NCBI RefSeq assembly: GCF_036711975.1
Contig: NC_091968.1
Coordinates: forward strand, 16,058,001 to 16,122,000
Origin: Onthophagus taurus
Lineage: Eukaryota; Arthropoda; Insecta; Coleoptera; Scarabaeidae
DNA length: 64,000 nt
Reading direction: 5' to 3'
Shown here: piece after piece, positions 55,298 through 64,000 of the stretch
How the letters are laid out: every line of letters starts with the position of its first letter
Numbering within the stretch: position 1 is the first letter of the stretch
Made by a program: the position numbers and the translations under genes
The notes under the pieces: generated by a model
The model's input: only the letters and a program-made list of their open reading frames with translations
What the model was told of the DNA's origin: nothing
Databases searched by the model: none

Positions 55298-57166
55298 TCA
55301 CCCACAAAAAAACTCCTTAACCATGCCCTTAAAGGAAAGTAGACCAAGATTCTTAATTGAATCAGGTAACCGATTGTACATGTTAGGCACACAATAAGAG
55401 AAACTACGTTTAAACATTTCTAGACGGTGAAGAGGAATCGTCAAGGTATGCCTATGCCTAACATTAATGTGGTGAACATCCGTACGAAATTTAATTTTAT
55501 TGTACAAATAAGGAGGTCTTTTATGCAAGATAATTTTATGGTAGAGACACAGGCAGTGAAGAGTTCTACGTCGTGACATATTTAGCCATCCAGCCCACAC
55601 TAGTGCGTGTGATATGCGGTCTCTTCTACAGATACCGTAAATGAATTGTTTTTGAATCTTATCCGAGTGTACACTATCAAGACATGAATGGTAAACAACG
55701 TCACCATAATTAAATATAGACAAAACAAGAGCATCGCAAAGCTGTAGTTTCAATTTTTGGTTTAAGATGTACCTATTATTATAAAGCAACCTTAAAGTAG
55801 CATAGGCTTTCCGTAAAAGAGACTGAACATGTTCACAGAAACGGAGACGTTCATCAATAATAATACCCAAGCTTTTAGCATTGTCCCCGAACACTAGCTC
55901 ATTATCGCCAATCACCAAATGAAGATTGGATTTTACAAACTCTACAGAGGATTTGTCTCCAAAAACCATGGCCGATGACTTGGAAGCGTTTATATGAAGA
56001 CAGAGTTTAGCGGCAAACTGCACAATCTTATCTAAATCATGATTTATATTTCTTTCCGCTGTCTCATAATTGTATGGATTAAAGGAATAAAGAAGCCGTG
56101 TATCATCAGCATATATATATGGTGTACAATAATCAATAGCATCCGCAAAACCAATGGTGGAAAGTAAGTATAAAAGAGGCCCCAAAATAGACCCCTGTGG
56201 GACACCAGAAACAATATCCCCAGCCCCAGATATTTGACCATTAAGTACCACTGACTGTTTTCGATTAGATAAATAACTTTGGATAAATTGGATAGATTCT
56301 TCAGATAAACCAATGTAGTGCAGCACGGCCAATAAAGTTTCATGATGAATTCGGTCAAATGCCTTAGAAAAATCCAAAAGAATTAAGATTGTAACTTGTT
56401 TATTATCAATAGCTTTTAAAATTTCATCCGTCACCGCCAACAGCGTAGTAGAACTACTAAAACCCGCGCGAAAACCAGACTGACAATCTGGCAAGATATC
56501 AAACAAATCGAGATGATGTCGGAGTCTTTCCGCTATGACTCTTTCACACACTTTGGAGAGTAGGGGTAAGATACTAATAGGGCGTAAATGACTCAACTCC
56601 CGGGGATTAGAAGTTTTAGGGATTGGGGTGACCAAGGCACATTTCCAGACATCAGGGAATACGGAATGCTCGATTGAGTAGTTAACAACGTGACACAAGA
56701 AAAGTAAAATAGTGGGACAACACAAAACAATCATTTTAGCAGTTATGCCATCAATACCCGTTGAGTTAGATTTTATTCCCCTTAAGATGCTTAAAATCTC
56801 AGATTTAGTTGTAAGAGAGAAATAAAGTTTATTTGTGACTTGTGGAAGCGTGTTATTCCAATAAAACTCAATCAACTCTATATCCCCAGCAGAGTCAGTC
56901 TGAGAACTAATAAAGAAATTATTAATCGAATTAGCATCGAATCCGGTACCTGCAAGTATCTGAGTCTTATTTTTTACAACCCCAAGTTTCCTGAAGCTTT
57001 TCCAGAGGTCACGGGATGACCGTTCCTGAAACAAATGTTCCAAGAATGCTCGCTTTTCCCTTCGTATGGCAGCATTAATATAATTACGCAACTGTTTATA
57101 GTATTGGAAATGAGTTGGGCACCTGCTCAGGCGGAATCTACCGTAAGCCTGATTACGAAGTTTCAT
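55298..57166 (-). CDS. LINE reverse transcriptase (ORF2, 5' part lost)
   Basis: 622 codons without a stop. Motifs: GIDGITAKMIVLCCP, WKCALVTPIPKTSNP, HLRPISILPLLSKVCERV, CQSGFRAGFSSSTTLLAV, ILLDFSKAFDRIHHETLL (catalytic Asp), SGVPQGSILGPLLYLLSTIGF, YIYADDTRLLYSF (catalytic pair), KSLGIIIDERLRFCEHV, then CRRDRISHALVWAGW and PNMYNRLPDSIKNL at the C-terminus. All RT catalytic residues are present. The N-terminal endonuclease is frameshifted away, so autonomous retrotransposition is unlikely. Confidence 0.9.
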   Translation of the reverse strand: MKLRNQAYGRFRLSRCPTHFQYYKQLRNYINAAIRREKRAFLEHLFQERSSRDLWKSFRKLGVVKNKTQILAGTGFDANSINNFFISSQTDSAGDIELIEFYWNNTLPQVTNKLYFSLTTKSEILSILRGIKSNSTGIDGITAKMIVLCCPTILLFLCHVVNYSIEHSVFPDVWKCALVTPIPKTSNPRELSHLRPISILPLLSKVCERVIAERLRHHLDLFDILPDCQSGFRAGFSSSTTLLAVTDEILKAIDNKQVTILILLDFSKAFDRIHHETLLAVLHYIGLSEESIQFIQSYLSNRKQSVVLNGQISGAGDIVSGVPQGSILGPLLYLLSTIGFADAIDYCTPYIYADDTRLLYSFNPYNYETAERNINHDLDKIVQFAAKLCLHINASKSSAMVFGDKSSVEFVKSNLHLVIGDNELVFGDNAKSLGIIIDERLRFCEHVQSLLRKAYATLRLLYNNRYILNQKLKLQLCDALVLSIFNYGDVVYHSCLDSVHSDKIQKQFIYGICRRDRISHALVWAGWLNMSRRRTLHCLCLYHKIILHKRPPYLYNKIKFRTDVHHINVRHRHTLTIPLHRLEMFKRSFSYCVPNMYNRLPDSIKNLGLLSFKGMVKEFFCG

Positions 57167-57560
57167 AAGAACTTTAATGGTATCGGTAACCCAGAGTTTT
57201 TGCGAATAGAAGTAGTGCGCAAAGGCGCATGATGGTCAAATAGATAAAGCAATGTTTCGTTTAAAAAATTTACCTTGTCGTTGATGTCATTAAATTGCAG
57301 TGTCACACCAAGATATTGCACATAAATCAGAAGAAAATAATTTGTTATCAAAATGGCTAAAATCACGAAATGTGAACTTCTGAGGAACTTTATGAGCCGC
57401 ATTCGGAAAAACAACATTAACGAACACAAGATTGTGGTCCGCAATGTTAAAAATGTTAATAAATGGACCGCGTTATACATCACTTGACTAAGCGACATTT
57501 TATCGTTTTTAGAGATTTTCATGCTGTCTGGTAAGTAAAGGTGTAACATCTTAGAAAAAA
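57163..57560 (-). pseudogene. LINE C endonuclease C-terminus, frameshifted
   Basis: One frame carries LQFNDINDKVNFLNETLLYLFDHHAPLRTTSIRK, the linker after the APE domain ('....KV..FN..L..LFD.HAPL....'). Another gives ADHNLVFVNVVFPNAAHKVPQ, the 'SDH..V' endonuclease end. They are out of frame with each other. The catalytic N-terminal half is missing. Confidence 0.7.
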
Positions 57561-57821
57561 TACAGAATACCGAGAGACCTAAAATACTATTTGTTTTAAA
57601 GGATAAAACTAAGCGCCAATCACGTTATACGATTTCAAGTCCGATTTGCATCATACGTCTAAGAACCGACTTACCATTAGATACGACACTTAGATACACC
57701 AAGAAATTCTACAATAGAAAAAATAGATGAACCTACAATTTAGAGTCAGTGTCGTTTTCTAGATGTTAGTATAAAATTGAAAGTTTGTCTTTTATTTTAT
57801 ATAATATATGCTATAATATAG

Positions 57822-58120
57822 CATAAGATATCATTGTTGCACATTTTTATTGCACTAAAACTAGAACTAACACTAGACCGAATATTTCTAGTTCTAGGAC
57901 TAGTGTTAGTTCTAGTTTTACACTAGCACTATCACTAGAACTAACACATCTAGAACTAGAATCATTCGGGTTTAACCGTCTTGAGAGACGTGGGACTAAA
58001 TCCGAATGTTTCTAGTTCACGGTCTAGTGTTAGTTCTAGTGGCAGTGGTAGGTAGCGCTAGTTAGCACAAGATATTACTATGTTGTATATTTTTATTGAA
58101 CTAAAACTAGAAACATTCGG
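57822..58120. repeat. CTAGTGTTAG hairpin array
   Basis: One full hairpin at about 57955-58015 (CATTCGGGTTTAACCGTCTTG, GAGACGTGGGACTAAATCCG) and a half module near 58110. They are flanked by CTAGTGTTAGTTCTAGTTTTA repeats and TAGCGCTAG ends. Confidence 0.75.
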
Positions 58121-58684
58121 GTTTAGTCGTGAAATAAACTTTCAGTTGTCAATGTCAACTTTAATTTTATTATTACCTTTAAAGTGAGTCCAAACTTGAC
58201 AAATTTATCTCAAAAAATCAAAAAATTCGAGCTTTTAATTTTGACATAATTGTCAACTTTATAAAAAATCTTTCCAAACTCGACATATTTAACTTTAATA
58301 TTAATGGAAATGTAATCACTTCCGGTTTGAAACGTCAACGTCAATTTTGACATATTTGTCATCTTCATTAAAAAACCTTTAAAATGAGTCCAAAGATGAC
58401 GCACTTATCTCAAAAAACAAAAAAGTTAGAATAAAAAACATTAAACCCTAAGTTAGCAACAATGAAGATAGCAATTTAATTTTTAAATATTAATACCAAC
58501 CTTATTTTTTTTTGTTTTTGTGATAAATATTAAGACATTTTAGGAGCAACACGAATATTCATTTTGTTACAATACTTGACATTTGTTGAGAATGACAACG
58601 ACATAAGTCAAACATTGTTACGCAAATATTATGTTAATTATTACTCACAACAATTTTCAGTGATATTTCTACAATTATTGACAG
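58121..58684. other. no gene; short duplicated segments
   Basis: Two related segments near 58180 and 58383 (AATGAGTCCAAA.ATGAC.CA-type and TTATCTCAAAAAA.CAAAAAA) suggest a local duplication. Otherwise AT-rich. Confidence 0.4.
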
Positions 58685-59692
58685 ATGCCTAACAACGGTG
58701 TTAATACTTTTCTTTCATTAAGGATTGTACCCTATTCGTCTAGTTCGGAAGACGAAGAGGAAACGACAAAAATGGAACATTCTAATAAAACTAAAAGTAG
58801 GAAAAGAATTCGAAATCCTTCCCTACACAAACAAAACATTGCGAAGCAAGCACGAAATTTTGGGCAACGATACGTTACAAAGATGGGTAAAATTATTGAG
58901 AAAAAAACATTTCAAGATGCTCTCTGTTCCTGCAAAAGGAACTGTAATGACAAAATCACGCCAGTAGAGCGAAAGTTGTTGTTTGAAGCTTTTTGGAAAA
59001 TGGGAAATTTCAAAAGACAAAATACATTTTTATGTGGTTTAGTAAGTAAAAATTCAGTGAAGCAAAAAAGGCCAAGAAAGGAAGGAGCCATTATGAGGAG
59101 TGCTTCATTTCAATATAATTTAAAACCAAACAATAATTTATCAGTTGTGGTTTGCAAGAAATATTTTCTTGGCACGTTTAACGTGTCTGAGGGAAGAGTT
59201 TCCCGAGCTTTAAGAAAAACACTCGATGGTCAGACTCCAGGAGATGACCTAAGAGGCTTAAAAGGCTGTCCTAAACGGAAAACATCAGAAGACGATGAAA
59301 CTTACGTTATGCAGCATATCCAGTCATTTCCTTCATACGAGAGTCATTACACAAGGAAACACAACCCAAACAAAAAATATTTATGCCAATCATTGAGCCT
59401 GCGAAAAATGTATGCGATGTACGCCGAAAAATGCTATGAAAACCAGAGGCAGCCAGTCAAGGAACATTTTTATCGGTATATCTTCAATACGAAATTCAAC
59501 TTACACTTCTATAGCCCGAAAAAGGATACATGTAAAAGGTGTGATATTTACAAAATTAAAATATCTAACCCAGATTTGAATCAAGAAGATAAGACGGTAC
59601 TCGATAGAAATCATGAATTTCATCTGAAGAAAGCTGAGTTAGCTAGAAGTTGTATGAAAGATGACGCTGAAATTGTTAAAATCAATCGCTGA
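58685..59692 (+). CDS. 335-aa protein of unassigned arthropod TE-like family
   Basis: ATG 58685, MPNNGVNTFLSLRIVPYSSSS, then an acidic-basic N-terminus (SEDEEETTK; KSRKRIRNPS). Conserved-looking blocks: CSCKRNCNDKITPVERKLLFEAFWKMG, VVVCKKYFLGTFNVSEGRV, SFPSYESHYTRKHNPNKKYLCQSLSLRKMYAMY, FNTKFNLHFYSPKKDTCKRCD. I have an impression of similar multi-copy proteins in aphids and other arthropods, possibly transposase-derived, but cannot name the family. Cys pattern CSCKRNC and TCKRCD may bind zinc. The frame ends where a catalytic half might be expected; the following 200 bp look unrelated, so it may be C-terminally truncated. Confidence 0.55.
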   Translation: MPNNGVNTFLSLRIVPYSSSSEDEEETTKMEHSNKTKSRKRIRNPSLHKQNIAKQARNFGQRYVTKMGKIIEKKTFQDALCSCKRNCNDKITPVERKLLFEAFWKMGNFKRQNTFLCGLVSKNSVKQKRPRKEGAIMRSASFQYNLKPNNNLSVVVCKKYFLGTFNVSEGRVSRALRKTLDGQTPGDDLRGLKGCPKRKTSEDDETYVMQHIQSFPSYESHYTRKHNPNKKYLCQSLSLRKMYAMYAEKCYENQRQPVKEHFYRYIFNTKFNLHFYSPKKDTCKRCDIYKIKISNPDLNQEDKTVLDRNHEFHLKKAELARSCMKDDAEIVKINR

Positions 59693-60559
59693 ATGTTATG
59701 TGTTTGGCATTAATGAGATTTATTCAAAGTGATGAAACTAACATCGAGGTAGGCTTGTTGGATATTTCTGAATAATTGGGTAACAAGGAAAAGAAGAGTT
59801 AAAATATCAAGAGTAAGAGGATAACAGCCTAATTAACAAAAAATATGTCTTTTGAAAATATATTTACTGACGTTGCTCCTGAAGATGATTAAATGTATTG
59901 ATCGAAACCGGTAAAGCTAAAATTAAAAGAAACCATCTATAAATACACACGTTTTATTGCATTTACATTTAATTTTTATAACTATTTTTTCTTTTAGAGA
60001 TGTAAGTTTAAATAATTTAGCAATTTCCGATACTTTCTGTTCAATCAAGCCAAACTCCAAATGTCCACTGGGAATAAAAGTTTAACTCTTTTCTTTTTTA
60101 ATTAAATTTAAGAAAAGAGATTTTTTGTTTATAACCTAACTCAAAGAAATCGATTCGAAGAAGTGGCTCAATTAAATTAAAACAAACTTACGAACTAATG
60201 GAAAACGATGATTTTGGAGTTAATTGTGTTATCTCAGCGAGAAGAAGGCCCCACGATTTAAACATAATATTGCTTCAAACGAATCGCCAACAAGCTGAAA
60301 TAAGAAGGTGAAATAAAATGAAATTATTAATTAATTTTAAATTTAACTCTTTTTATTTAAAAGAAATAAAATGCACAACTGTTACGGAATGTTCTATTTA
60401 TTTTATATGTGTATATTATACCTAGAGAATTGAGATCTTCACAGTTTTTACTAAACAAAAAACAAGAGAAAAATATAATCACCTAAATTTATAAAAATGA
60501 CACTACACAAAAAAATAAACGTAATCTAAACAAATCTAACCAAATAAAAAAACTAAGAA
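59693..60559. other. GDE1 3' flank; no gene seen
   Basis: AT-rich, contains the hammerhead-like motif at 59874-59920 and probably the GDE1 3' UTR next to 60560. Minus-strand AATAAA-type signals are possible at about 60395-60405. No other coding sequence. Confidence 0.4.
59874..59920 (+). ncRNA. hammerhead-like core
   Basis: GCTC, CTGAAGA (59879-59885), T, GAT-loop-ATC (stem II, 11-nt loop), GAAA, C-CG-G, TA, AAGC. Same layout as the 40484 motif, including the extra T and short stem III. Stem I has one mismatch beside the core and then GCT/AGC. No PLE tail recognised around it. Confidence 0.35.
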
Positions 60560-61422
60560 CTAATTGGTTTCCCCGAGCAAATGGTCCGTAATGCTTCTCT
60601 CTAAGCTTGGTTCTTGCGATTCTCGAATTAACGTATCAGTCATGTATGTTATTTTAAGCACGCGCGAAAAGTATCGTTTTTCAAGCGGCAGGTTTACTGT
60701 CCAAGCAATCACCCGGACACCTTTTTCGCGCCATTCGTGAACAACGCGACTGAAAAAAATTATTAAACCTAAATGTTAGTATCACCACCACCAACATTAA
60801 ACTTTGTTATTTAATAACAAAAATGTCAGTAAATATTTAATTTAGTAATTTAGACATTAGTAAAAAAAAATGTTAATCAAAAAAACTTACCCAGAAATAG
60901 CGTCTTTGTGTAACAACACAAATGAGAGCCCTAAAATGTAATGAGTTACAGTCATAAATAAAGTTTCGTGTAACCAATCGAGTAAGCAATAGATTATATG
61001 CATATGAAAACTGCTATGCATTCGCTCCCCCAAACCTTGAGTGTAACTATAACTGGCAGAAGTAAACGAATGCGGCCTCCAAGCAAGCGAGCATACAATT
61101 TTGGGGTTTCGTTTTCTAATCTATTTTTTTTTTCAAAAACAAAAAGAATGTTATTGTGTTAATAGCTATTTACATTAAAGTCTGAAAGGTTTTCTATTGC
61201 AGACAAGGAATATAATTTAAAGTAAGAGTTTTAAGTTCCAAGTCTTGTAAGAAAATTTTCCAGACATGGAAGGAAATTATTAAATTTCTTTAATATAACT
61301 TAATCGATCAAAAAGATGATTTTAATTACCATGTATATGATGTTTGGAAAAAACGATGTTGTAATGGCTTTTTCATACAGAATTGGACATCTCTCATATG
61401 CTGATAATATTACATCAACTAT
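60560..61422 (-). CDS. glycerophosphodiester phosphodiesterase 1-like, 3' exons
   Basis: Three minus-strand exons in one frame: 61330-61422 (IVDVILSAYERCPILYEKAITTSFFPNIIYM), 60891-61120 (IRKRNPKIVCSLAWRPHSFTSASYSYT .. YILGLSFVLLHKDAISG) and 60560-60749 (RVVHEWREKGVRVIAWTVNL .. TDTL .. stop). Introns are 209 and 141 bp, GT-AG. The GDPD barrel end VxxWxxKGxRVxAWTVN, with SFfP..iY and P.IV..LAWRPH, matches the GDE1 family, membrane-associated enzymes that hydrolyse glycerophosphodiesters. The N-terminal exons with catalytic His/Glu are not in the window or not recognised. Transcribed in the same direction as TopBP1 and upstream of it. Confidence 0.85.
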
Positions 61423-61837
61423 CTAAAAAGGAAGGGGACGTATGGTATGTAAAAAGTTAAAATAATATAAAAAGGTAACATCAGTGTGAATTAAAAATCT
61501 CTATTTTATGTATCGAAGTATGCATCGGTTGTGATGCTAGACAGTTTCTAATTTATAAGTTCATCTTTTATGTTCCTTACAGCTTGGCAAATTTATCTTG
61601 GCCGGTGAAGGTTAAATCCGCCGGCGCCGTAGCAAACAATGGACGGTACTACGGAGCTCATTTCGAAGTGCATATCATATACAGTGCCCAACAAAAGTAT
61701 TCGTGTATGTATTTCATATGGGATATTAGAATCATGGCTTAATTACTAGAAGTACATCTTTACCAGGTAAATCCCATGCCGTTTGTAGCCGAAGCGCCAT
61801 AATATCATGACCAGATTCAGGTTAATATAATAAAGTG
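61423..61837. other. GDE1 intron; Tc1-like terminus at 61681-61705
   Basis: ATACAGTGCCCAACAAAAGT followed by ATTCG near 61681 resembles Tc1-family ends. CCGAAGCGCC and CAGATTCAGGTTAATATAA near 61793 recur at about 63272-63300. No exon recognised. Confidence 0.4.
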
Positions 61838-62350
61838 GATTCAGAAAAGGAATCTCTATTCAATAGCGTGAAGAAAAACATACCGAGCAATTTGAAAATC
61901 AAAAATTGATAATCGCTTGAAATTGAAGATGGCGTTGGAAAAAATTTATTTGTAGCATGAATCATAGTATTCACCAAAGCTTTTCATTTGATACCTCGCT
62001 CATGAAAATTGGAATGTAAATGACAGAGTTACAGCTTGCGGCATTCTTGTGTGACAATCTGTATATACAGGTGTCTTTTCTCTGCTAAAATTACATTCAA
62101 AATGGATGTATTGTATATCAATGGATTCTGAAAAAGAATATCTATCCAATGACGTGAAGAAAAATATATAGAGCAATTTGAAAAACAAAAGTTAATAATC
62201 GTTTCAAATTGAAGATAGCGTTGGAAAAAGTTTATTTGTAGCATGAGTCATAGTATTCATCAAACCATTTCATTTGATACCTCGCTCATGAAAATCGGAA
62301 TGTAAATGACAAAGTTACAGCTTGGGGCGTTTTTTATCTGACACCCTGTA
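61838..62350. repeat. 282-bp tandem duplication
   Basis: The unit starting TGGATTC.GAAAA.GAAT at 61842 recurs at 62124 and both run about 230 bp (ATTTGTAGCATGA.TCATAGT, TTTCATTTGATACCTCGCTC, GGAATGTAAATGACA.AGTTA). The second unit ends ACACCCTGTATA, a mariner-type terminus. Confidence 0.85.
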
Positions 62351-62369
62351 TAAGGAACTTTACAAAAAT

Positions 62370-63010
62370 ACCATAGAACACATACAGAAACAACAGATGC
62401 AACAGGAAGATATCTGGTTTTGGATCATGGAGAGTTCCAACAAAAATTTTTGTTATATACAGCAGTAGTTGGTAAAGCGAATCAAAGCACTATTGCAAGG
62501 CTTTTCGATGATTGTATTAAGATTTTGGGTGAGACTTTTAACAGAGACATGATTGTAATCTTTATATGAGATGCTGCTCCCTACATGGGAAAAGCAACTT
62601 AGGCCATACAAACGTTTTATCTAAAAGTGTCACACTTAACTCGTCTTGTACTCGGACTTCATCGAGTTTGTGAACAAATTCGAGGCATGTACACTAATGT
62701 CGACCAGCTTATGTTAAAAAAAAGTATTTTTAAATGCGCTGTCAAGAGTAGCAATTTTTAATTAAATAGCACCTTGGTTCACTCTTCCTCCACAACTGGT
62801 AATTACTCGATATACCAATCTACTATGCCACTAATTTCGAAAAAATTGGGAATGTGTTTGACGAATTAGACGAAGAAGACGCTGCGTCAATGAAAATTTC
62901 AAAGGACCTACTGAATGACAATACAATAAAATCAAACTTGATTTTTATTCCATCAAATTATGGCTTCCTAGCGCATCAATAAAAACATTAGAGACATCTG
63001 GGCCTCCGCT
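62370..63010 (+). pseudogene. hAT-like (DUF659-type) transposase relic
   Basis: Reads ETTDATGRYLVLDHGEFQQKFLLYTAV, STIARLFDDCIKILGETFNRD, DAAPYMGKA, HLTRLVLGLHRVCEQIRGMY, VDQLMLKKSIFKCA, NDNTIKSNLIFIPSNYGFL across several frames. The order (GRY, SDAAPYM, HxxCLxHxLHRVxExIR, VDxLIxxxKxxF) matches a DUF659-containing hAT-like family. Many stops and shifts. Confidence 0.65.
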
Positions 63011-63698
63011 TTGTACACAGGTTGGTGTAGTGACATAAGCTCAGGACTTAAGTAATGGCATAAATAGTGAAGCTGCTAACTTAGTAAAGAATAAAATGGT
63101 TGTGATTATTTAAAAAAATCATGGTTTCTCTATTTTGAAAGAAATTTGTACACGTTTGATTAGATGATCCACAGAAATAAACAATAAATACACTGTTAGG
63201 GAAGCACTAGTATTTAAATTTGCACCTATAACTTCAGTAAAAGCCGAGGTCGCTTGCGGCTGAGGCACCACAATATGATGACCAGCTTCAGGTTAATATA
63301 ATTTTAATCACCGAGCCTCGGCCACAAGCGACTTCAGGTTAATTATTCAAAAGATCTATAACTGTACAGGTGTTCTTACAGAATTTGATGTCATCATAGG
63401 CTATCTCAGAATCTAAAAGATAGAAAAAAAGTAGCTGACATATATCGTTATTTCGCTTTTCGAGAAAGTGCTAACGCAAAAAACTCTAAATCGCTATAGT
63501 CTTTTGTTTTTGCACTATTGGCAAAAAAGTCTAAATTTTACGACAATGACAAACACGCATATATCGTATATTTTCAAAATATCTCGCTATACATCTCGCA
63601 AAATTTCCATCTTCAAGATTTAATATCAAGCTTCATTTTTTAAATGCCACGGTTGGTCGTGGTTTAGATGAATTTGCTGTATTTTTTGTGATAATAAA
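63011..63698. other. no gene; CCGAGG..CTTGCGGC motif copies
   Basis: At about 63240-63265 GCCGAGGTCGCTTGCGGCTG followed by AGGCACCACAAT, with an inverse-like partner at 63316-63340 (CCGAGCCTCGGCCACAAGCG). It resembles the unit start of the tandem repeat at 13.2 kb. Otherwise AT-rich. Confidence 0.4.
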
Positions 63699-63870
63699 TA
63701 TACATGTGATTCAAACAACCGCTGACAGACTTCTAGAGTAGATAATACATGAAAAATTAAGATGAATAGTCTTAATATAGATCGGGTCGCAAATACCTCC
63801 TCAACGAGATATAGCGGGTGAAAGTTTCTTTAAAATTAAATATTATCTGCAATAAAAAGCCCTTTTTTTA
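63699..63870. mobile_element. second copy of the 963-1183 MITE family (partial)
   Basis: ATACATGTGATTCAAACAAC then CGCTGACAGACTTCTAG and TAGATAATACATGAAAAATT, AACGAGATATAGCGGGTGAA, TTAAATATTATCTGCAATAA align with 963-1130 at high identity. The right end is not found before the window stops. Confidence 0.75.
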
Positions 63871-64000
63871 AAATATTGTCTACGCCATTGCTAATTTTGT
63901 CAAACGAGCAGTATTTTCGTGTAAAATGATCAATTATCTATCAATTGATCTCTTACAAAACTTTGGTCAAAGCAATAGTTTTTAAGAAAAACAGGTTGGT

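Larger units (their letters stand above)
54965..57560 (-). mobile_element. Jockey/CR1-like LINE copy C
   Basis: Minus-strand element with ORF2 followed by a 3' UTR that ends in a TTA/ATT microsatellite (plus strand TAATAATAATAATAATAAT at about 54969). The 5' side is truncated within the endonuclease at about 57560. The RT ORF is the longest in the window. Confidence 0.85.

Noticed and set aside
1..64000. CRISPR arrays, tRNA/rRNA genes, bacterial operons or defence systems
   Set aside because: No spaced direct repeats of CRISPR type, no cloverleaf or rRNA signature, and gene structure is clearly eukaryotic.

Overview
The window looks like a repeat-rich insect nuclear genome; a beetle is my guess, and the order is inference only. 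Evidence: AT-rich DNA, 51-61 bp introns with GT-AG splice sites beside multi-kb introns full of transposons, and insect-type mobile elements (Merlin, DD41D mariner, piggyBac, pogo, IS630/Tc1, hAT, MULE, errantivirus-like Ty3/gypsy, Jockey/I/R1-like LINEs, Penelope-like elements). There is no bacterial operon, CRISPR array or recognisable tRNA/rRNA.

Host genes: two, both on the minus strand. The main one is a TopBP1/Mus101 orthologue (DNA replication and ATR-checkpoint scaffold). Ten exons can be traced from the start codon at 52466 down to 26775. All join in frame and encode about 1,240 residues with BRCT repeats; the C-terminal exon (rest of the last BRCT) was not found. The second is the 3' end of a GDE1-like glycerophosphodiester phosphodiesterase (exons at 61330-61422, 60891-61120, 60560-60749).

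Layout. 1-1.9 kb: 3' end of a Penelope-like element (PLE) with a hammerhead-like motif, a CAGGGTG-end MITE and a second PLE relic. 1.9-11.4 kb: two Merlin copies in opposite orientation enclosing a minus-strand Ty3/gypsy relic (split by a TA-flanked MITE) and a decayed LINE. 11.8-15.1 kb: 5' part of an I-like LINE, a Polinton-type DNA polymerase B scrap, and a roughly 210-bp tandem repeat split by a clean 1,082-bp TIR element. 15-26.7 kb: MITEs, a broken piggyBac, and a triple nest in which a pogo-like transposon is cut by a LINE that is cut by an intact DD41D mariner with ~630-bp inverted repeats. 26.8-52.5 kb: TopBP1, its introns swollen by nested transposons. 53-57.6 kb: a long-TIR foldback element with 9-bp target duplications, a hAT relic and a nearly intact minus-strand LINE. 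57.8-64 kb: hairpin repeats, an unassigned 335-aa ORF, GDE1, tandem repeats and a hAT relic.

Most interesting signals: (a) five hammerhead-ribozyme-like cores, two at the same place in the 3' tails of two PLE copies and one with all three stems formable; (b) a dispersed hairpin repeat (CTAGTGTTAG plus a CGGCTAAACCCGAA arm) whose sequence also occurs in the PLE tails, suggesting mobilised PLE terminal sequence; (c) the 1,082-bp TIR element with dense subterminal motifs and no recognised transposase; (d) several insertions whose pre-insertion target can be read directly.
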